Positions 1 through 8,270 of a stretch of 64,000 nt of DNA are shown one piece after another. Source of the DNA: DASVWZ01 sp963708575 (lineage in GTDB: Bacteria; Acidobacteriota; Terriglobia; Terriglobales; Acidobacteriaceae); NCBI GenBank assembly GCA_963708575.1, contig CAVPTB010000007.1, positions 186,001-250,000 on the forward strand, in the 5' to 3' direction. A program made the position numbers and the translations under genes. Each line of letters starts with the position of its first letter. Within the stretch, counting starts at the first letter, position 1. Under the pieces are notes generated by a model that saw only the letters and a program-made list of their open reading frames with translations, had not been told where the DNA came from and made no database searches.

Positions 1-275
1 CCAAGGAACAAAAGAGTAATCCCCACCAATCGTTCCGCGATGCGGTCCATCCCGGCGGGCAAAGACAGCTGGAAACAAATTACTGCACTCCCAAGAACCG
101 CAACTGTCGCCGCGTGTCCCAGCGCGTAAATCAACCCCAGCTGCATCGATCGCCGATTATCAGACTGAAGGCTGGTGATATCCGAGATCGCTGCGATGTG
201 ATCGTAGTCGAATCCGTGACGGAATCCCAGGATCGCGGCAGAGAACAAGGCGAGCTGTAGAGTTGGAGGCGCCAT
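1..275 (-). CDS. Nickel/cobalt permease (NiCoT/NicO type), C-terminal part outside the window
   Basis: The first 91 residues of a membrane transporter are visible; the rest lies beyond the left edge. The first helix carries RHGFDYDHIAAISD, which matches the HX4DH signature of the HoxN/NixA/RcnA-type nickel and cobalt permeases; the His and Asp residues there are known in the family to coordinate the metal. A second hydrophobic segment follows near residues 47-67. The chosen ATG follows MAPPTLQLAL; a TTG immediately before it is also possible. The motif gives the family with good confidence. Whether it imports Ni/Co or exports it (RcnA-like) cannot be told from this fragment. Confidence 0.72.
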   Translation of the reverse strand, partial: MAPPTLQLALFSAAILGFRHGFDYDHIAAISDITSLQSDNRRSMQLGLIYALGHAATVAVLGSAVICFQLSLPAGMDRIAERLVGITLLFL

Positions 276-510
276 CAAGACAATTCCCGCGCGAACGTAG
301 ACCGGGTGCGCAGGTTTGATTCTACATGGTAGAGGAAAGGTGCCTGCAAACGTCACCGAGAAATCACTGGAAAAACAGCTTCTCCCGTTTATAATGCGTC
401 CGCCGCGAATCCAGCGTGCTCGCGGTTCAGTTTGTCGCTGTGGCAGTGAAGGCTGTCACCTCGGGGGAGCGGCCGACCGGATACCAAATTTGCCTAAAAA
501 GGGGAGTGGT

Positions 511-3500
511 ATGGGGCTGCGCCTTCGTCTGATGGTCGTTTTGCGTTTGGCGGCATTTCTTGTCGTCTTTGCCACCTGGGTTCAGGCTGAAGAAGTCCAG
601 GTCGAACCGCGAATCACTCAACCAATCAACGAGCACGTACTGAGACTTTTGAAGGGCAACACTCATCCGCTGGCTCAGCCGCGGTTTGATCAGGGTGAAG
701 CCCCGGCCGATTTGCCGATGCAACGCATGTTGCTGGTGTTGAAGCGGAGTGAGGTTCAGGAACATGCTCTTCGCCACCTTCTGGACGCCCAGCAAGACAA
801 GGCTTCCACCAGCTACCACAAGTGGCTGACCCCGGAACAATTCGGCAAGCAGTTTGGTCCGGCCGATCAGGACATGCAGGTGGTTACGTCGTGGTTGCAA
901 ACTCATGGTTTTCAAATTGGCAACGCCGCCAAGGGGCGGAACATCATCGAGTTCTCCGGAACCGCCGCGCAAGTGAAAGAAGCGTTTCATACCTCCATCC
1001 ACAAATACGTGGTGAAAGGCGAGGAGCATTGGGCGAATTCGAGCGATCCGCAGATCCCGGCTGCATTGGCGCCAGTTGTGGCAGGAGTCCACACTCTGCA
1101 CAACTTCTTGAAGAAGCCCATGCTGCAGTTTTCCGGAGAAAAGGTTTCAGGGAAGTACGTTCAAGGTAAGCCGCAATTAACCTTTTCGGATGGTACCCAC
1201 GGCTTGGGTCCGTTCGACTACGGCACGATCTACAACATCCTGCCAGTCTGGAACAATGGAGTGGCGGGCCAAGGCAGGACCATTGCCGTCGTCGGCCGGA
1301 GCAATCTTTTTGAGGGCGGACAGGATGTCTACAACTTCGCCAACATTTTTGGGCAAGGGCCGGGCGTAAACATTGTCCTGAATGGGCCCGATCCTGGTGA
1401 TGTTGGAGGTGGTGAAGAAGGCGAAGCCACGCTGGATGCGACCTGGACCGGTGCAGTAGCACCCAACGCCGTTATCGATCTCGTAGTTTCCGCGACCACC
1501 AATGACACCGACGGAGTCGATCTCTCCGAGATTTACATTATCGATAACAATCTCGCCGACATCATGACCGAAAGCTTCAGCGGATGCGAAGCCGGGATGA
1601 CTCAGACGGAAGCCGACAGCCAGTCCTCGCTCGCCGAACAGGCGGCCGCGCAAGGGATTACCTATCTCGTCTCCAGTGGCGACTCGGGCGCAGAGGGGTG
1701 CGACGATCCCAGCAATCCTCCTGCGACCGGTCCGCTCTCGATCAACGGTTTGGGTTCCACGCCGTTCACGGTGACAGTCGGTGGCACCATGTTTAACGAG
1801 AACAGTCAGGACAGCAAATATTGGACTACCAGCAACGGTAATCCAGGGTTCGGATCAGCGCTGTCCTACATTCCGGAAGATGTGTGGAATGAGAGTTGCA
1901 CCGGCTCGGGCTGCGGGCTATGGGCTGGAGGCGGAGGTTCCAGCATCTTCTTCTCCAAGCCTGCATGGCAAACTGGGGTGCCGGGGATTCCATCTGGCGG
2001 TGCACGGGATGTCCCGGACGTCTCCCTCACAGCCGCGGGACACGATCCCTATTTGTTGTGTCTGGAAGGTTCGTGCGTACCTGACTCTAACGGCCAATTT
2101 TTCGTTTACTTTGTCAGCGGGACATCGGCGTCGGCTCCGTCATTCGCGGGAATCATGGCTCTCGTGGATCAGCAAATGAACGGACGTCAAGGCCAAGCGA
2201 ACTACGTCTTGTATAGATTGGCGGCCAGCAAAGGAAACTTTTCGAAATGTAACGGCTCGAATACCTCCGGACTTCCCGCCAGCACGTGCATCTTCAACGA
2301 CGTGACGGTGGGCAACAACGTTGTGCCTGGTGAATCGGGAACGCAGTATCAGAGTGGCGCCGGTTACGATCTGGCGACCGGCCTCGGTTCCGTCAATGTT
2401 GCGAACCTCGTGAGCAACTGGAACTCGGTCACGTTCAATTCAACGACAACCACCATCCTCAGCCCGTCAAGCAATGTGAACATCGTTCACGGACAGCCGG
2501 TCACTTTCAATGTCACCGTGACAAGTTCCAAGGGCACACCAACGGGATCGGTCTCTCTGGTGACTAGCAACAATCAGAGCATCGGGGTTTTTCCGCTGAC
2601 TTCCTTCCCGGTTCAGGTCTCCAACTTACCTGGAGGACCGGCGTATACGGTCACGGCTTATTACGGGGGCGACGGTAACTTCGGGGCAAGCAATTCAGCA
2701 GCTTCTCCCTTGATAACCGTCACGCCCGAGAATAGCAGCACCACCCTGCAAACTCTGACTATCGATCAGAATTTCAACTTCATAAACTTCACCGGGGGTC
2801 CCTACGGCAGCTTTGTCTACCTCCGAGCCGATGTCGCAAGCCAATCGGGAAACGGAATTCCGACTGGCAACGTCAACTTCATGGATGGAGCCTCGAATAT
2901 TCAAGGCAACCCCTACGTGCTCAACAGCAAGGGAAATACGGCAACGGCAAACTTCGCGAATGCCCCCAACGGCGGCACGCCCACCGGTTTATTTACGTTG
3001 GCGCCAGGACCGCATTCAATCACTGCCAACTACCTTGGAGATGCAAGTTTCAACGCAAGTAATTCCACGCCCGCGGCCAACTTCACCATTACGCAGGCTA
3101 ATACCAGCACAACAGTGACGTATACGGGCGCGCCGAAGGGTGCGGCAATCACTGCCACGGTTCGAACGAACAGCGGCGGTGTTCCACCTGCTGGTGGAGT
3201 ACTTTTCTATATGAATGGCGTTCTTCTGGGGTACGGTGACACTAATGGCGAGGTTCCTGCCACTGTGGACCCCAAAACGGGCGCCCTGGTTGGAGCGGGC
3301 CTAATTTCTTTGGTCAACGATACGTCGTTGTCGAATGGCTCTTATGTTTTCTCGGCAAAGTTCGTTGGCGATACGAATTACCTTGCATCTACATCCGCAA
3401 ATGTACCGGCCAAGATTCAGGCGGACTTCGGATTCACCTCGGGCGCGAATGTCGTCAACATCGCTGCTCCCGGTGGCATGGGTTCTCTGGGATTAACGGT

Positions 3501-3942
3501 GACTGCATGGGATGGTTTCAACGGAGCTGTCACCTTCGCTTGCTCGGCCCTTCCGGCGGGAGCGAAATGCAACTTCAGTCCGTCGTCAGTCACTGGAGGC
3601 GGTAATGTTCAGGTTTCGATCACAACCACCGCAGCTTCCTCACGGCTACTGAAGCCTGAAATGTATCACCGCGTCCCTTGGGAAATCACTTCAGGCGGCT
3701 TCGTATTTGCAGGTATCCTCTTGGTCGGCGTACCACGCAGCCGTCGCAGGCTGAGCCGGTTGACAGTGCTCGCTGTCTTGTCACTGTTGTTCTCACTTCC
3801 AGGCTGTGGGGGAGGCAGTAGCAGCAGTTCGACGACTCCTGTTACCACAACTCCCACACCCATCGGTTCCTCCGCCGTGACTATCACGGCGACCAGTGGA
3901 TCACTGAGCCATCCAGTGAATTTCACATTGAACGTCGAATAG
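511..3942 (+). CDS. Secreted S53 (sedolisin/kumamolisin-type) serine-carboxyl peptidase with Ig-like repeats
   Basis: About 1143 residues. The frame is open from 316, but ATG 511 is preferred: it follows GGGGAG and is directly followed by a signal peptide (MGLRLRLMVVLRLAAFLVV). Domains in order: a pro-kumamolisin activation domain (about 25-200); an S53 catalytic domain (about 225-630) with Glu305 and Asp309 in GEATLD, an SSGDSG loop with the likely oxyanion Asp, and Ser539 in GTSASAP; then about three Ig-like repeats (each with a GTPTGSV-like turn) and a further beta-sandwich (about 970-1040). The end is unusual: a hydrophobic stretch, an SRRRLSR basic patch, a second hydrophobic stretch, then PGCGGGSSSSS and a short Ig-like start. 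S53 enzymes are acid-active secreted endopeptidases, so a role in extracellular protein degradation is likely. The terminal segment may anchor the protein in the membrane. Confidence 0.88.
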   Translation: MGLRLRLMVVLRLAAFLVVFATWVQAEEVQVEPRITQPINEHVLRLLKGNTHPLAQPRFDQGEAPADLPMQRMLLVLKRSEVQEHALRHLLDAQQDKASTSYHKWLTPEQFGKQFGPADQDMQVVTSWLQTHGFQIGNAAKGRNIIEFSGTAAQVKEAFHTSIHKYVVKGEEHWANSSDPQIPAALAPVVAGVHTLHNFLKKPMLQFSGEKVSGKYVQGKPQLTFSDGTHGLGPFDYGTIYNILPVWNNGVAGQGRTIAVVGRSNLFEGGQDVYNFANIFGQGPGVNIVLNGPDPGDVGGGEEGEATLDATWTGAVAPNAVIDLVVSATTNDTDGVDLSEIYIIDNNLADIMTESFSGCEAGMTQTEADSQSSLAEQAAAQGITYLVSSGDSGAEGCDDPSNPPATGPLSINGLGSTPFTVTVGGTMFNENSQDSKYWTTSNGNPGFGSALSYIPEDVWNESCTGSGCGLWAGGGGSSIFFSKPAWQTGVPGIPSGGARDVPDVSLTAAGHDPYLLCLEGSCVPDSNGQFFVYFVSGTSASAPSFAGIMALVDQQMNGRQGQANYVLYRLAASKGNFSKCNGSNTSGLPASTCIFNDVTVGNNVVPGESGTQYQSGAGYDLATGLGSVNVANLVSNWNSVTFNSTTTTILSPSSNVNIVHGQPVTFNVTVTSSKGTPTGSVSLVTSNNQSIGVFPLTSFPVQVSNLPGGPAYTVTAYYGGDGNFGASNSAASPLITVTPENSSTTLQTLTIDQNFNFINFTGGPYGSFVYLRADVASQSGNGIPTGNVNFMDGASNIQGNPYVLNSKGNTATANFANAPNGGTPTGLFTLAPGPHSITANYLGDASFNASNSTPAANFTITQANTSTTVTYTGAPKGAAITATVRTNSGGVPPAGGVLFYMNGVLLGYGDTNGEVPATVDPKTGALVGAGLISLVNDTSLSNGSYVFSAKFVGDTNYLASTSANVPAKIQADFGFTSGANVVNIAAPGGMGSLGLTVTAWDGFNGAVTFACSALPAGAKCNFSPSSVTGGGNVQVSITTTAASSRLLKPEMYHRVPWEITSGGFVFAGILLVGVPRSRRRLSRLTVLAVLSLLFSLPGCGGGSSSSSTTPVTTTPTPIGSSAVTITATSGSLSHPVNFTLNVE

Positions 3943-3953
3943 GGATGAAAAAA

Positions 3954-3978
3954 GGCGGCCTCGAAAGTCGAGGTCGCC
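3954..3978. terminator. Bidirectional intrinsic terminator
   Basis: An 11-bp stem (GGCGGCCTCGA / TCGAGGTCGCC, one G-U pair) with a 3-base loop sits between the convergent S53 peptidase and mtaB genes. It is preceded by an A-run and followed by TCTTCT, so it can terminate transcripts from both sides. Confidence 0.8.
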
Positions 3979-4003
3979 TCTTCTAATTCGGAAATCACGC
4001 TGA

Positions 4004-5338
4004 TTAAAGAACCCTGGTGCCGAAAATCTCCGTCCCGATGACTTTTTCTGCCCGTGCCTCAATCCATCGGTTTGGTTCGTGTTTTCCTGCCAGCCGCAGT
4101 TTTAAATAATTATCCGTGAGACACTCTGTGGAATCTCCATCGAAAACATTCAGCGTAATTGCCAAAATGGTCTGGCCGAGAAACGACTTCATAAAGTCTG
4201 ATTTTTTTCCGGCCGCCAGTTCACGCAAGATCCGATTGCGCTCCCTCGCAAGGTTCACTGGAACCTGGTCGCGCATTTCGGTAGCCGGCGTACCTGGTCG
4301 GGCCGAGTAGGTAAAGACATGGAGGTAGGTGAATGGCAGCGCTGCCACCATTTCCTTTGTCTCCTCGAAGTCGGCATCGGTCTCGCCGGGAAATCCCACC
4401 ATCACATCAGCGCCTATGGCCGCCGCCGACATGGCTTCCCGGATCTTCTCGATCTTTTCGCGATAATGCCAAGGCCGGTATTTGCGATGCATCTTTCGCA
4501 AAACGCGATCACTTCCCGACTGCATGGGTACGTGGGCGTGTTTGGCGATCCGCGGAGATTCAGCGACCAAAGCAATAAGCTCATCGCTCCAATCCATGGG
4601 TTCGACAGAACTGATTCTTAGTTTCTCCAGTGAAGTACGATCGAGAATCGCGTGAACCAGGTCCTCGAAGCGATACGCCCTTTGTCGAGCATCCCCGGGA
4701 GCGATCAAGTCGCGGCCCCATCGCCCTAGGTTGATGCCCGAGATGACAACTTCACGATATCCGGCATGAACCAGACCGTCGACTTCGCGGAGAATATCGC
4801 CCAACGGCAGCGATCGGCTCTGCCCGCGAACGTAAGGAATTACGCAGAAAGAGCAGCGATTATCACAGCCATCTTGCACCTTCAAGTTTGGACGGGTGCG
4901 CTCGTTGGCGGCATCAAAAACCGGAGCTGCCAATAGTTCGGTATGAGCAAAAATATCGGAGACGAAAATAGACTCCGAGCCGTCCTCAGGATCACGCTCC
5001 GACAAAGGAAGAGCGATGCGAACCAAGTCATGCTTGTGAGAGTTTCCAACAACCTGGGTTACTCCTGGAAGCGCGGCAATTTCTTGCGGAGCGCGCTGCG
5101 CATAACAGCCGGTAACCACAATTTGGCAATCTGGATTTAAGCGACGAATGCGGCGAATGGCAGCGCGGGCATCCTGGTCGGCAGCCGCTGTCACAGTACA
5201 AGTGTTGAGAACAACCACCTGCGCTTGCTCCGGAGCCTCTGCCCGATCCAGTCCGCGATCGCGGAATTGCCGCTCTAACGCGGCGCCATCAGCCTGAGTC
5301 GCGCGGCAACCGAAATTTTCTACGTAGAAGCTTGCCAC
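4004..5338 (-). CDS. mtaB: tRNA t6A37 methylthiotransferase MtaB
   Basis: 444 residues, normal length for the MiaB/MtaB family. Radical-SAM enzyme converting t6A to ms2t6A at position 37 of tRNAs that read ANN codons. The N-terminal UPF0004 domain has Cys11, Cys47 and Cys78 for the auxiliary 4Fe-4S cluster. The radical-SAM CxxxCxxC motif is Cys158, Cys162 and Cys165 (GCDNRCSFCVIPYVRG). A TRAM-like tail is present (NYLKLRLAG). The sequence pattern FGCRATQADG is more like MtaB/YqeV than MiaB. The start is GTG; no strong ribosome site is visible. It is transcribed towards the S53 gene and shares the terminator with it. Confidence 0.88.
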   Translation of the reverse strand: MASFYVENFGCRATQADGAALERQFRDRGLDRAEAPEQAQVVVLNTCTVTAAADQDARAAIRRIRRLNPDCQIVVTGCYAQRAPQEIAALPGVTQVVGNSHKHDLVRIALPLSERDPEDGSESIFVSDIFAHTELLAAPVFDAANERTRPNLKVQDGCDNRCSFCVIPYVRGQSRSLPLGDILREVDGLVHAGYREVVISGINLGRWGRDLIAPGDARQRAYRFEDLVHAILDRTSLEKLRISSVEPMDWSDELIALVAESPRIAKHAHVPMQSGSDRVLRKMHRKYRPWHYREKIEKIREAMSAAAIGADVMVGFPGETDADFEETKEMVAALPFTYLHVFTYSARPGTPATEMRDQVPVNLARERNRILRELAAGKKSDFMKSFLGQTILAITLNVFDGDSTECLTDNYLKLRLAGKHEPNRWIEARAEKVIGTEIFGTRVL

Positions 5339-5420
5339 TCTTCTATAGTAACCGACCCTACAAAAGAGTGGCGAAAGGCGCAGCCGAAGCCGTGCCTGGT
5401 TACCGGTCGGAAGCTCTTAA

Positions 5421-6626
5421 CTAGAATGTGCGTGGCGGGTAGACTCCAATCGACAAAAGAGAGTTGCTATTGGGATCCTTGGCCGGTGACCCTTTGGTTA
5501 ATTCGGTTAGGGTGCAGGTGCCTGCTGCTGGTGTTGTTCCTTTTTGCGGTACAACGATCCCTACCGATGAGGGCTGGCCATCTTCGGCAACGTAAAGCAC
5601 TCCGCCTAACCCGGTGTTGAGCTCGGAGGCCAACGATCCCGTCAGTGTCCAACTTGTGTTGAAGCCCGACAGAACACTCGAGGTGCAAGGCGAACTGAGT
5701 ACGCCGGTGGATGATTCAAAGAAAGCCGCACTCACTTGTCCACTGTTGTTGTTGGAGACAAACAGCAAAGATCCGTCAGGAGAGAACAGCACATTATTCG
5801 AGTTCAGTCCCGTTCCCACGTTATAAACGACAGTGGGAGTGAGCTTTCCGCTCGAGATATCGGAGACTTCGACGAGTGACGAGGAATTGGCGTCGCCGAA
5901 GACCGCGTATTGACCGTTCAGGGAGATGTCGACGCCGGTTGGAAGAGCACCGTTAGCGAAGCCGGTTGAGTTCTGTGCATCATTGTTCGACTTCGGTTTG
6001 CCCTTTGCGATGTTGAAGGATTCGATGGAACCGTCGGCGTATGCGACAACCAGAATGCTTCCATGAGCAGCCATACCGTCCACGGCGCCGCCGTTTAAGC
6101 CTTTAGCGTCTACGTCTCCTACGAAGGTAAGCGTGCAACCGGGAGCGATCTTGAATGTCCCGATGGTATTCGAGCCGGTGAAACTGGCATAGACATACTT
6201 TCCCGCCAACGCCAGACCGATGCCATCCAGATTGCCGCTATCAGTTGTTGAGCCTTTGAAGTTGCCAGTGACGGTCAATCCTTTGACCGCAATCGCAGCT
6301 ATATCGCTGGAACCTCCGTCGGAAACGTAAACGCACTTACTATATTTATTGTGCAAAACTCCCACACGGCCCGTGGCATAGTATCCGACTCCTAATCCGA
6401 CACCCCCAGTTTTTACCAAGGCTCTTTGTTTCAGCGTACCGGTCGTCAGAATTTCGTAGAAGGTCGCAGTATTGTTCGTCGGGGAGTCGTCGTTGGTGAC
6501 AAGAAAATGTGTGCCCCACGGTGGTGGGGCTTGCGGTTCGCTTGCGCCAAACAGTCCGATGGCAAGCGTCATGATAGTTACGGTCAATATGCAGGTACCT
6601 GACAAAGCATCTCTGAAATTGTTCAT
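5421..6626 (-). CDS. Secreted beta-propeller protein (lactonase/YncE-like)
   Basis: 401 residues with an N-terminal signal segment (about 10-27, LTVTIMTLAIGLFGAS). The body is repeated YVSDGGSSDIAAI-, LLFVSNNNSGQVS- and LYVAEDGQPSS-type strands, typical of a seven-bladed propeller of the lactonase/YncE kind. No catalytic residue set can be assigned. The start is well supported by AAGGAGGG six bases upstream of the ATG. Such proteins are abundant in acidobacteria and often have no known substrate. It stands alone: mtaB is downstream on the same strand, and a gene of opposite strand is upstream. Function is not known. Confidence 0.65.
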   Translation of the reverse strand: MNNFRDALSGTCILTVTIMTLAIGLFGASEPQAPPPWGTHFLVTNDDSPTNNTATFYEILTTGTLKQRALVKTGGVGLGVGYYATGRVGVLHNKYSKCVYVSDGGSSDIAAIAVKGLTVTGNFKGSTTDSGNLDGIGLALAGKYVYASFTGSNTIGTFKIAPGCTLTFVGDVDAKGLNGGAVDGMAAHGSILVVAYADGSIESFNIAKGKPKSNNDAQNSTGFANGALPTGVDISLNGQYAVFGDANSSSLVEVSDISSGKLTPTVVYNVGTGLNSNNVLFSPDGSLLFVSNNNSGQVSAAFFESSTGVLSSPCTSSVLSGFNTSWTLTGSLASELNTGLGGVLYVAEDGQPSSVGIVVPQKGTTPAAGTCTLTELTKGSPAKDPNSNSLLSIGVYPPRTF

Positions 6627-6944
6627 AGTGCCCTCCTTGTGTCGGTGAGACGTTTCAAGTCCGAGGCGAGTGGCGATGAGTGCGCAGAGAGTAGCACGAA
6701 AAGGCCGGCGCCAGAGAAAGAACTGTGCAAAAAGTCCGATTCAGGAACAGAGACAGCAAAATTCAAGGCTTCAAGATTTAAACCAATCCGGAATCTGGAT
6801 GACCATGCCTTTTATGTTCTCTGCGGGCTCCGCCTGTAGTACCGTAATAGAAAGATCTGTGCTGGCGAGCATGCTGTGAACGCGCTCCCCGTATCTCGCG
6901 CCCGCCGACTCCGGCCCAACGTTATTCATGGTTGAGGTGTGTCG
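6627..6944. other. Intergenic region between divergent genes, no gene seen
   Basis: 318 bases separate the divergent propeller protein and receiver genes. It presumably holds both promoters. No convincing -35/-10 pair, RNA gene or strong palindrome was found. GTGA-N6-TCAA at 6646-6659 resembles the CRP-type sites further right but has a mismatch and is too close to the leftward start codon to be a normal activator site. Confidence 0.4.
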
Positions 6945-7379
6945 ATGAAGCCGCGAATCCTTTTAGTTGATGACGATCTGGCAGTCCTGCTGACTTTGAA
7001 GGCCGTCTTGGAACTGAACAAATTCACCGTGCACACGGCAGCGTCGGCGGTTGAGGCTGTCGAGAGGCTGAATGCCGAAGTCTACGATTTGGTGATTAGC
7101 GACGTGCACATGAGCAGTGAACGCGAAGGTCTGGACGTGATCCGTGCTGCCAAACTGCAGCCTTACCATCCGGCGATCGCGCTTCTGACGGCACATCCGC
7201 CCGCCGACTTCAATTGGCGGAGCCATGGGGTTCAATCGCTTCTGATCAAACCAGTGGGTACCGAAGAGTTAGTGCGGCAGATCCGCGCTTTGCTGCTGCG
7301 ACAGCAAAGCGCAAAGATCGTGACGCTGAAGGAAAGTCGCGACCAGCTTGGGCCGGAAGGCCGGCGCAAGGCGGTCTGA
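6945..7379 (+). CDS. Single-domain response regulator (receiver only)
   Basis: About 144 residues forming one CheY-like receiver domain with no output domain. Seen: the acidic cluster LLVDDDLAV, the phospho-acceptor Asp in VISDVHMS, a Thr in LLTAHPP, and the conserved Lys in LLIKPVG. ATG 6945 is chosen because GGTTGAGG lies eight bases upstream; GTG 6939 is in frame as an alternative. After the receiver comes a short basic tail (QLGPEGRRKAV). No kinase is adjacent, so the partner is unknown. It probably acts by protein-protein contact like other stand-alone receivers. Confidence 0.82.
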   Translation: MKPRILLVDDDLAVLLTLKAVLELNKFTVHTAASAVEAVERLNAEVYDLVISDVHMSSEREGLDVIRAAKLQPYHPAIALLTAHPPADFNWRSHGVQSLLIKPVGTEELVRQIRALLLRQQSAKIVTLKESRDQLGPEGRRKAV

Positions 7380-7441
7380 CGCTAGTCCTCAGGCAATCCT
7401 GGTCAAATTCGTTATTCCAGGGTGCAGGTGTGCAAATGCGA

Positions 7442-7750
7442 TCAAGCCGAAGCCGACGGCCGTTTTTGCTGAAAACATTCCCGACACAATACCGGGCGGC
7501 CCTGGGTTGGTTTGAACGGGACTGTGGTTTCCTTCCCGCACTGCGAACAGTTGGTTCGCGTATCGGTTCGAGTAAAAGTCCCGTGGTTGCCGGGTGCGCC
7601 CAAAACAGAGATGCGTTTGGTCTTACAGTTTTTGCAGCGTTTGGGCTCGTTTTTGAACTGCTTATCGTGGAAGAATAACTGTTCCCCAGCGGTGAAGACG
7701 AAGTCCGCCCCACAGTCGATGCACTTTAACACCTTGTCCTGGAATTCCAT
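7442..7750 (-). CDS. Small double zinc-ribbon protein (CxxC-x17-CxxC type)
   Basis: 102 residues with two metal-binding modules. The N-terminal one has CIDCG and CKNCK separated by about 27 residues and contains FVFTAGEQLFFHDK, as in the 'probable zinc-ribbon' family. The C-terminal one is CSQC-x17-CREC exactly, the pattern of a recognised small family. The start is supported by AAGGAG eight bases upstream. Both modules are intact, so a folded two-zinc protein is expected. Members are often found near cold-shock or stress genes in soil bacteria but their role is unknown. It converges on the receiver gene. Confidence 0.75.
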   Translation of the reverse strand: MEFQDKVLKCIDCGADFVFTAGEQLFFHDKQFKNEPKRCKNCKTKRISVLGAPGNHGTFTRTDTRTNCSQCGKETTVPFKPTQGRPVLCRECFQQKRPSASA

Positions 7751-7954
7751 TGAGGTTGCTCCTTTTGGCCCTGCCTGGACAATCCAACGTGCAGGCGCGG
7801 CCAGCCGCCCGGCGCTAGAATGCGCAGACTGATTCCTGTCCCCCTCAATGACTTCTGAAAACCCCTTGGACTCGGCCCTCCACGTCTTGCGCGTGGTTCG
7901 TATCGATACAAAACCAGCCGGCCCGATGTTTACGTATTGGGTGACAACACATAA

Positions 7955-8145
7955 AAGGGAATGGGCCGCTGTTCGAAGCGGCCCTCGGACTTGCTAGTCC
8001 TGATCTTTCCTAACTTTCTCCGGCTAGCTTTCTCTCACTGGCGTTTATTTCACGCCTTCTTTGCCGGTTCTTAGGTAGTAAGGAGTGCCGCTTAACCTCC
8101 TTTAGATCTTGCAAAACTGCATGTCTAACTAGCTCTCCGTCAGAC
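7955..8145 (-). ncRNA. Candidate small RNA between promoter-like and terminator-like signals
   Basis: The 520-base stretch 7751-8270 has no convincing protein gene, yet on the minus strand a good sigma70-type promoter at 8152-8180 is followed about 190 bases later by a strong hairpin with a T-rich tail (7963-7984). The transcript between them would contain AAAGGAGGTTAAG with no usable start codon after it, and a nearby CACTCCTTA able to pair with it. This is inference from signals only. The hairpin could instead end the TonB receptor transcript that stops at 8271. Confidence 0.22.
7963..7984 (-). terminator. Terminator-like hairpin
   Basis: A perfect 8-bp stem GGGCCGCT / AGCGGCCC with a 6-base loop. 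On the minus strand it is followed by ATTCCCTTTTAT, a modest U tract. It would stop leftward transcription from the TonB receptor gene or from the candidate small RNA. Confidence 0.5.
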
Positions 8146-8151
8146 GTGATA

Positions 8152-8180
8152 GTTATTGCAAGGTTCTGACCGCAAGTCAA
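8152..8180 (-). promoter_or_regulatory. Sigma70-like promoter pointing left
   Basis: On the minus strand: TTGACT, a 17-base spacer, then AATAAC. No protein gene starts within a sensible distance downstream, which is why a non-coding transcript is suggested. Confidence 0.35.
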
Positions 8181-8270
8181 GGGGTTTTGTAGGCAGAGTA
8201 CCGCCCGAACCAAGCAATGAAAACCGTCGATATCGATGTCAGGACGGTTGCTAGCGTGGTCGGATCAGTT

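Noticed and set aside
427..1101. Long open frames antisense to the S53 peptidase (and similar antisense frames elsewhere)
   Set aside because: They run opposite clear protein domains and look like by-products of high-GC codon use.
6646..6659. GTGA-N6-TCAA as a further CRP-type site
   Set aside because: One mismatch, and too close to the leftward start codon to act like the other sites.
8010..8213. 67-codon minus-strand frame left of the TonB receptor
   Set aside because: Its start lies upstream of the promoter-like sequence found in the same gap, it has no ribosome site, and the protein has no recognisable pattern.
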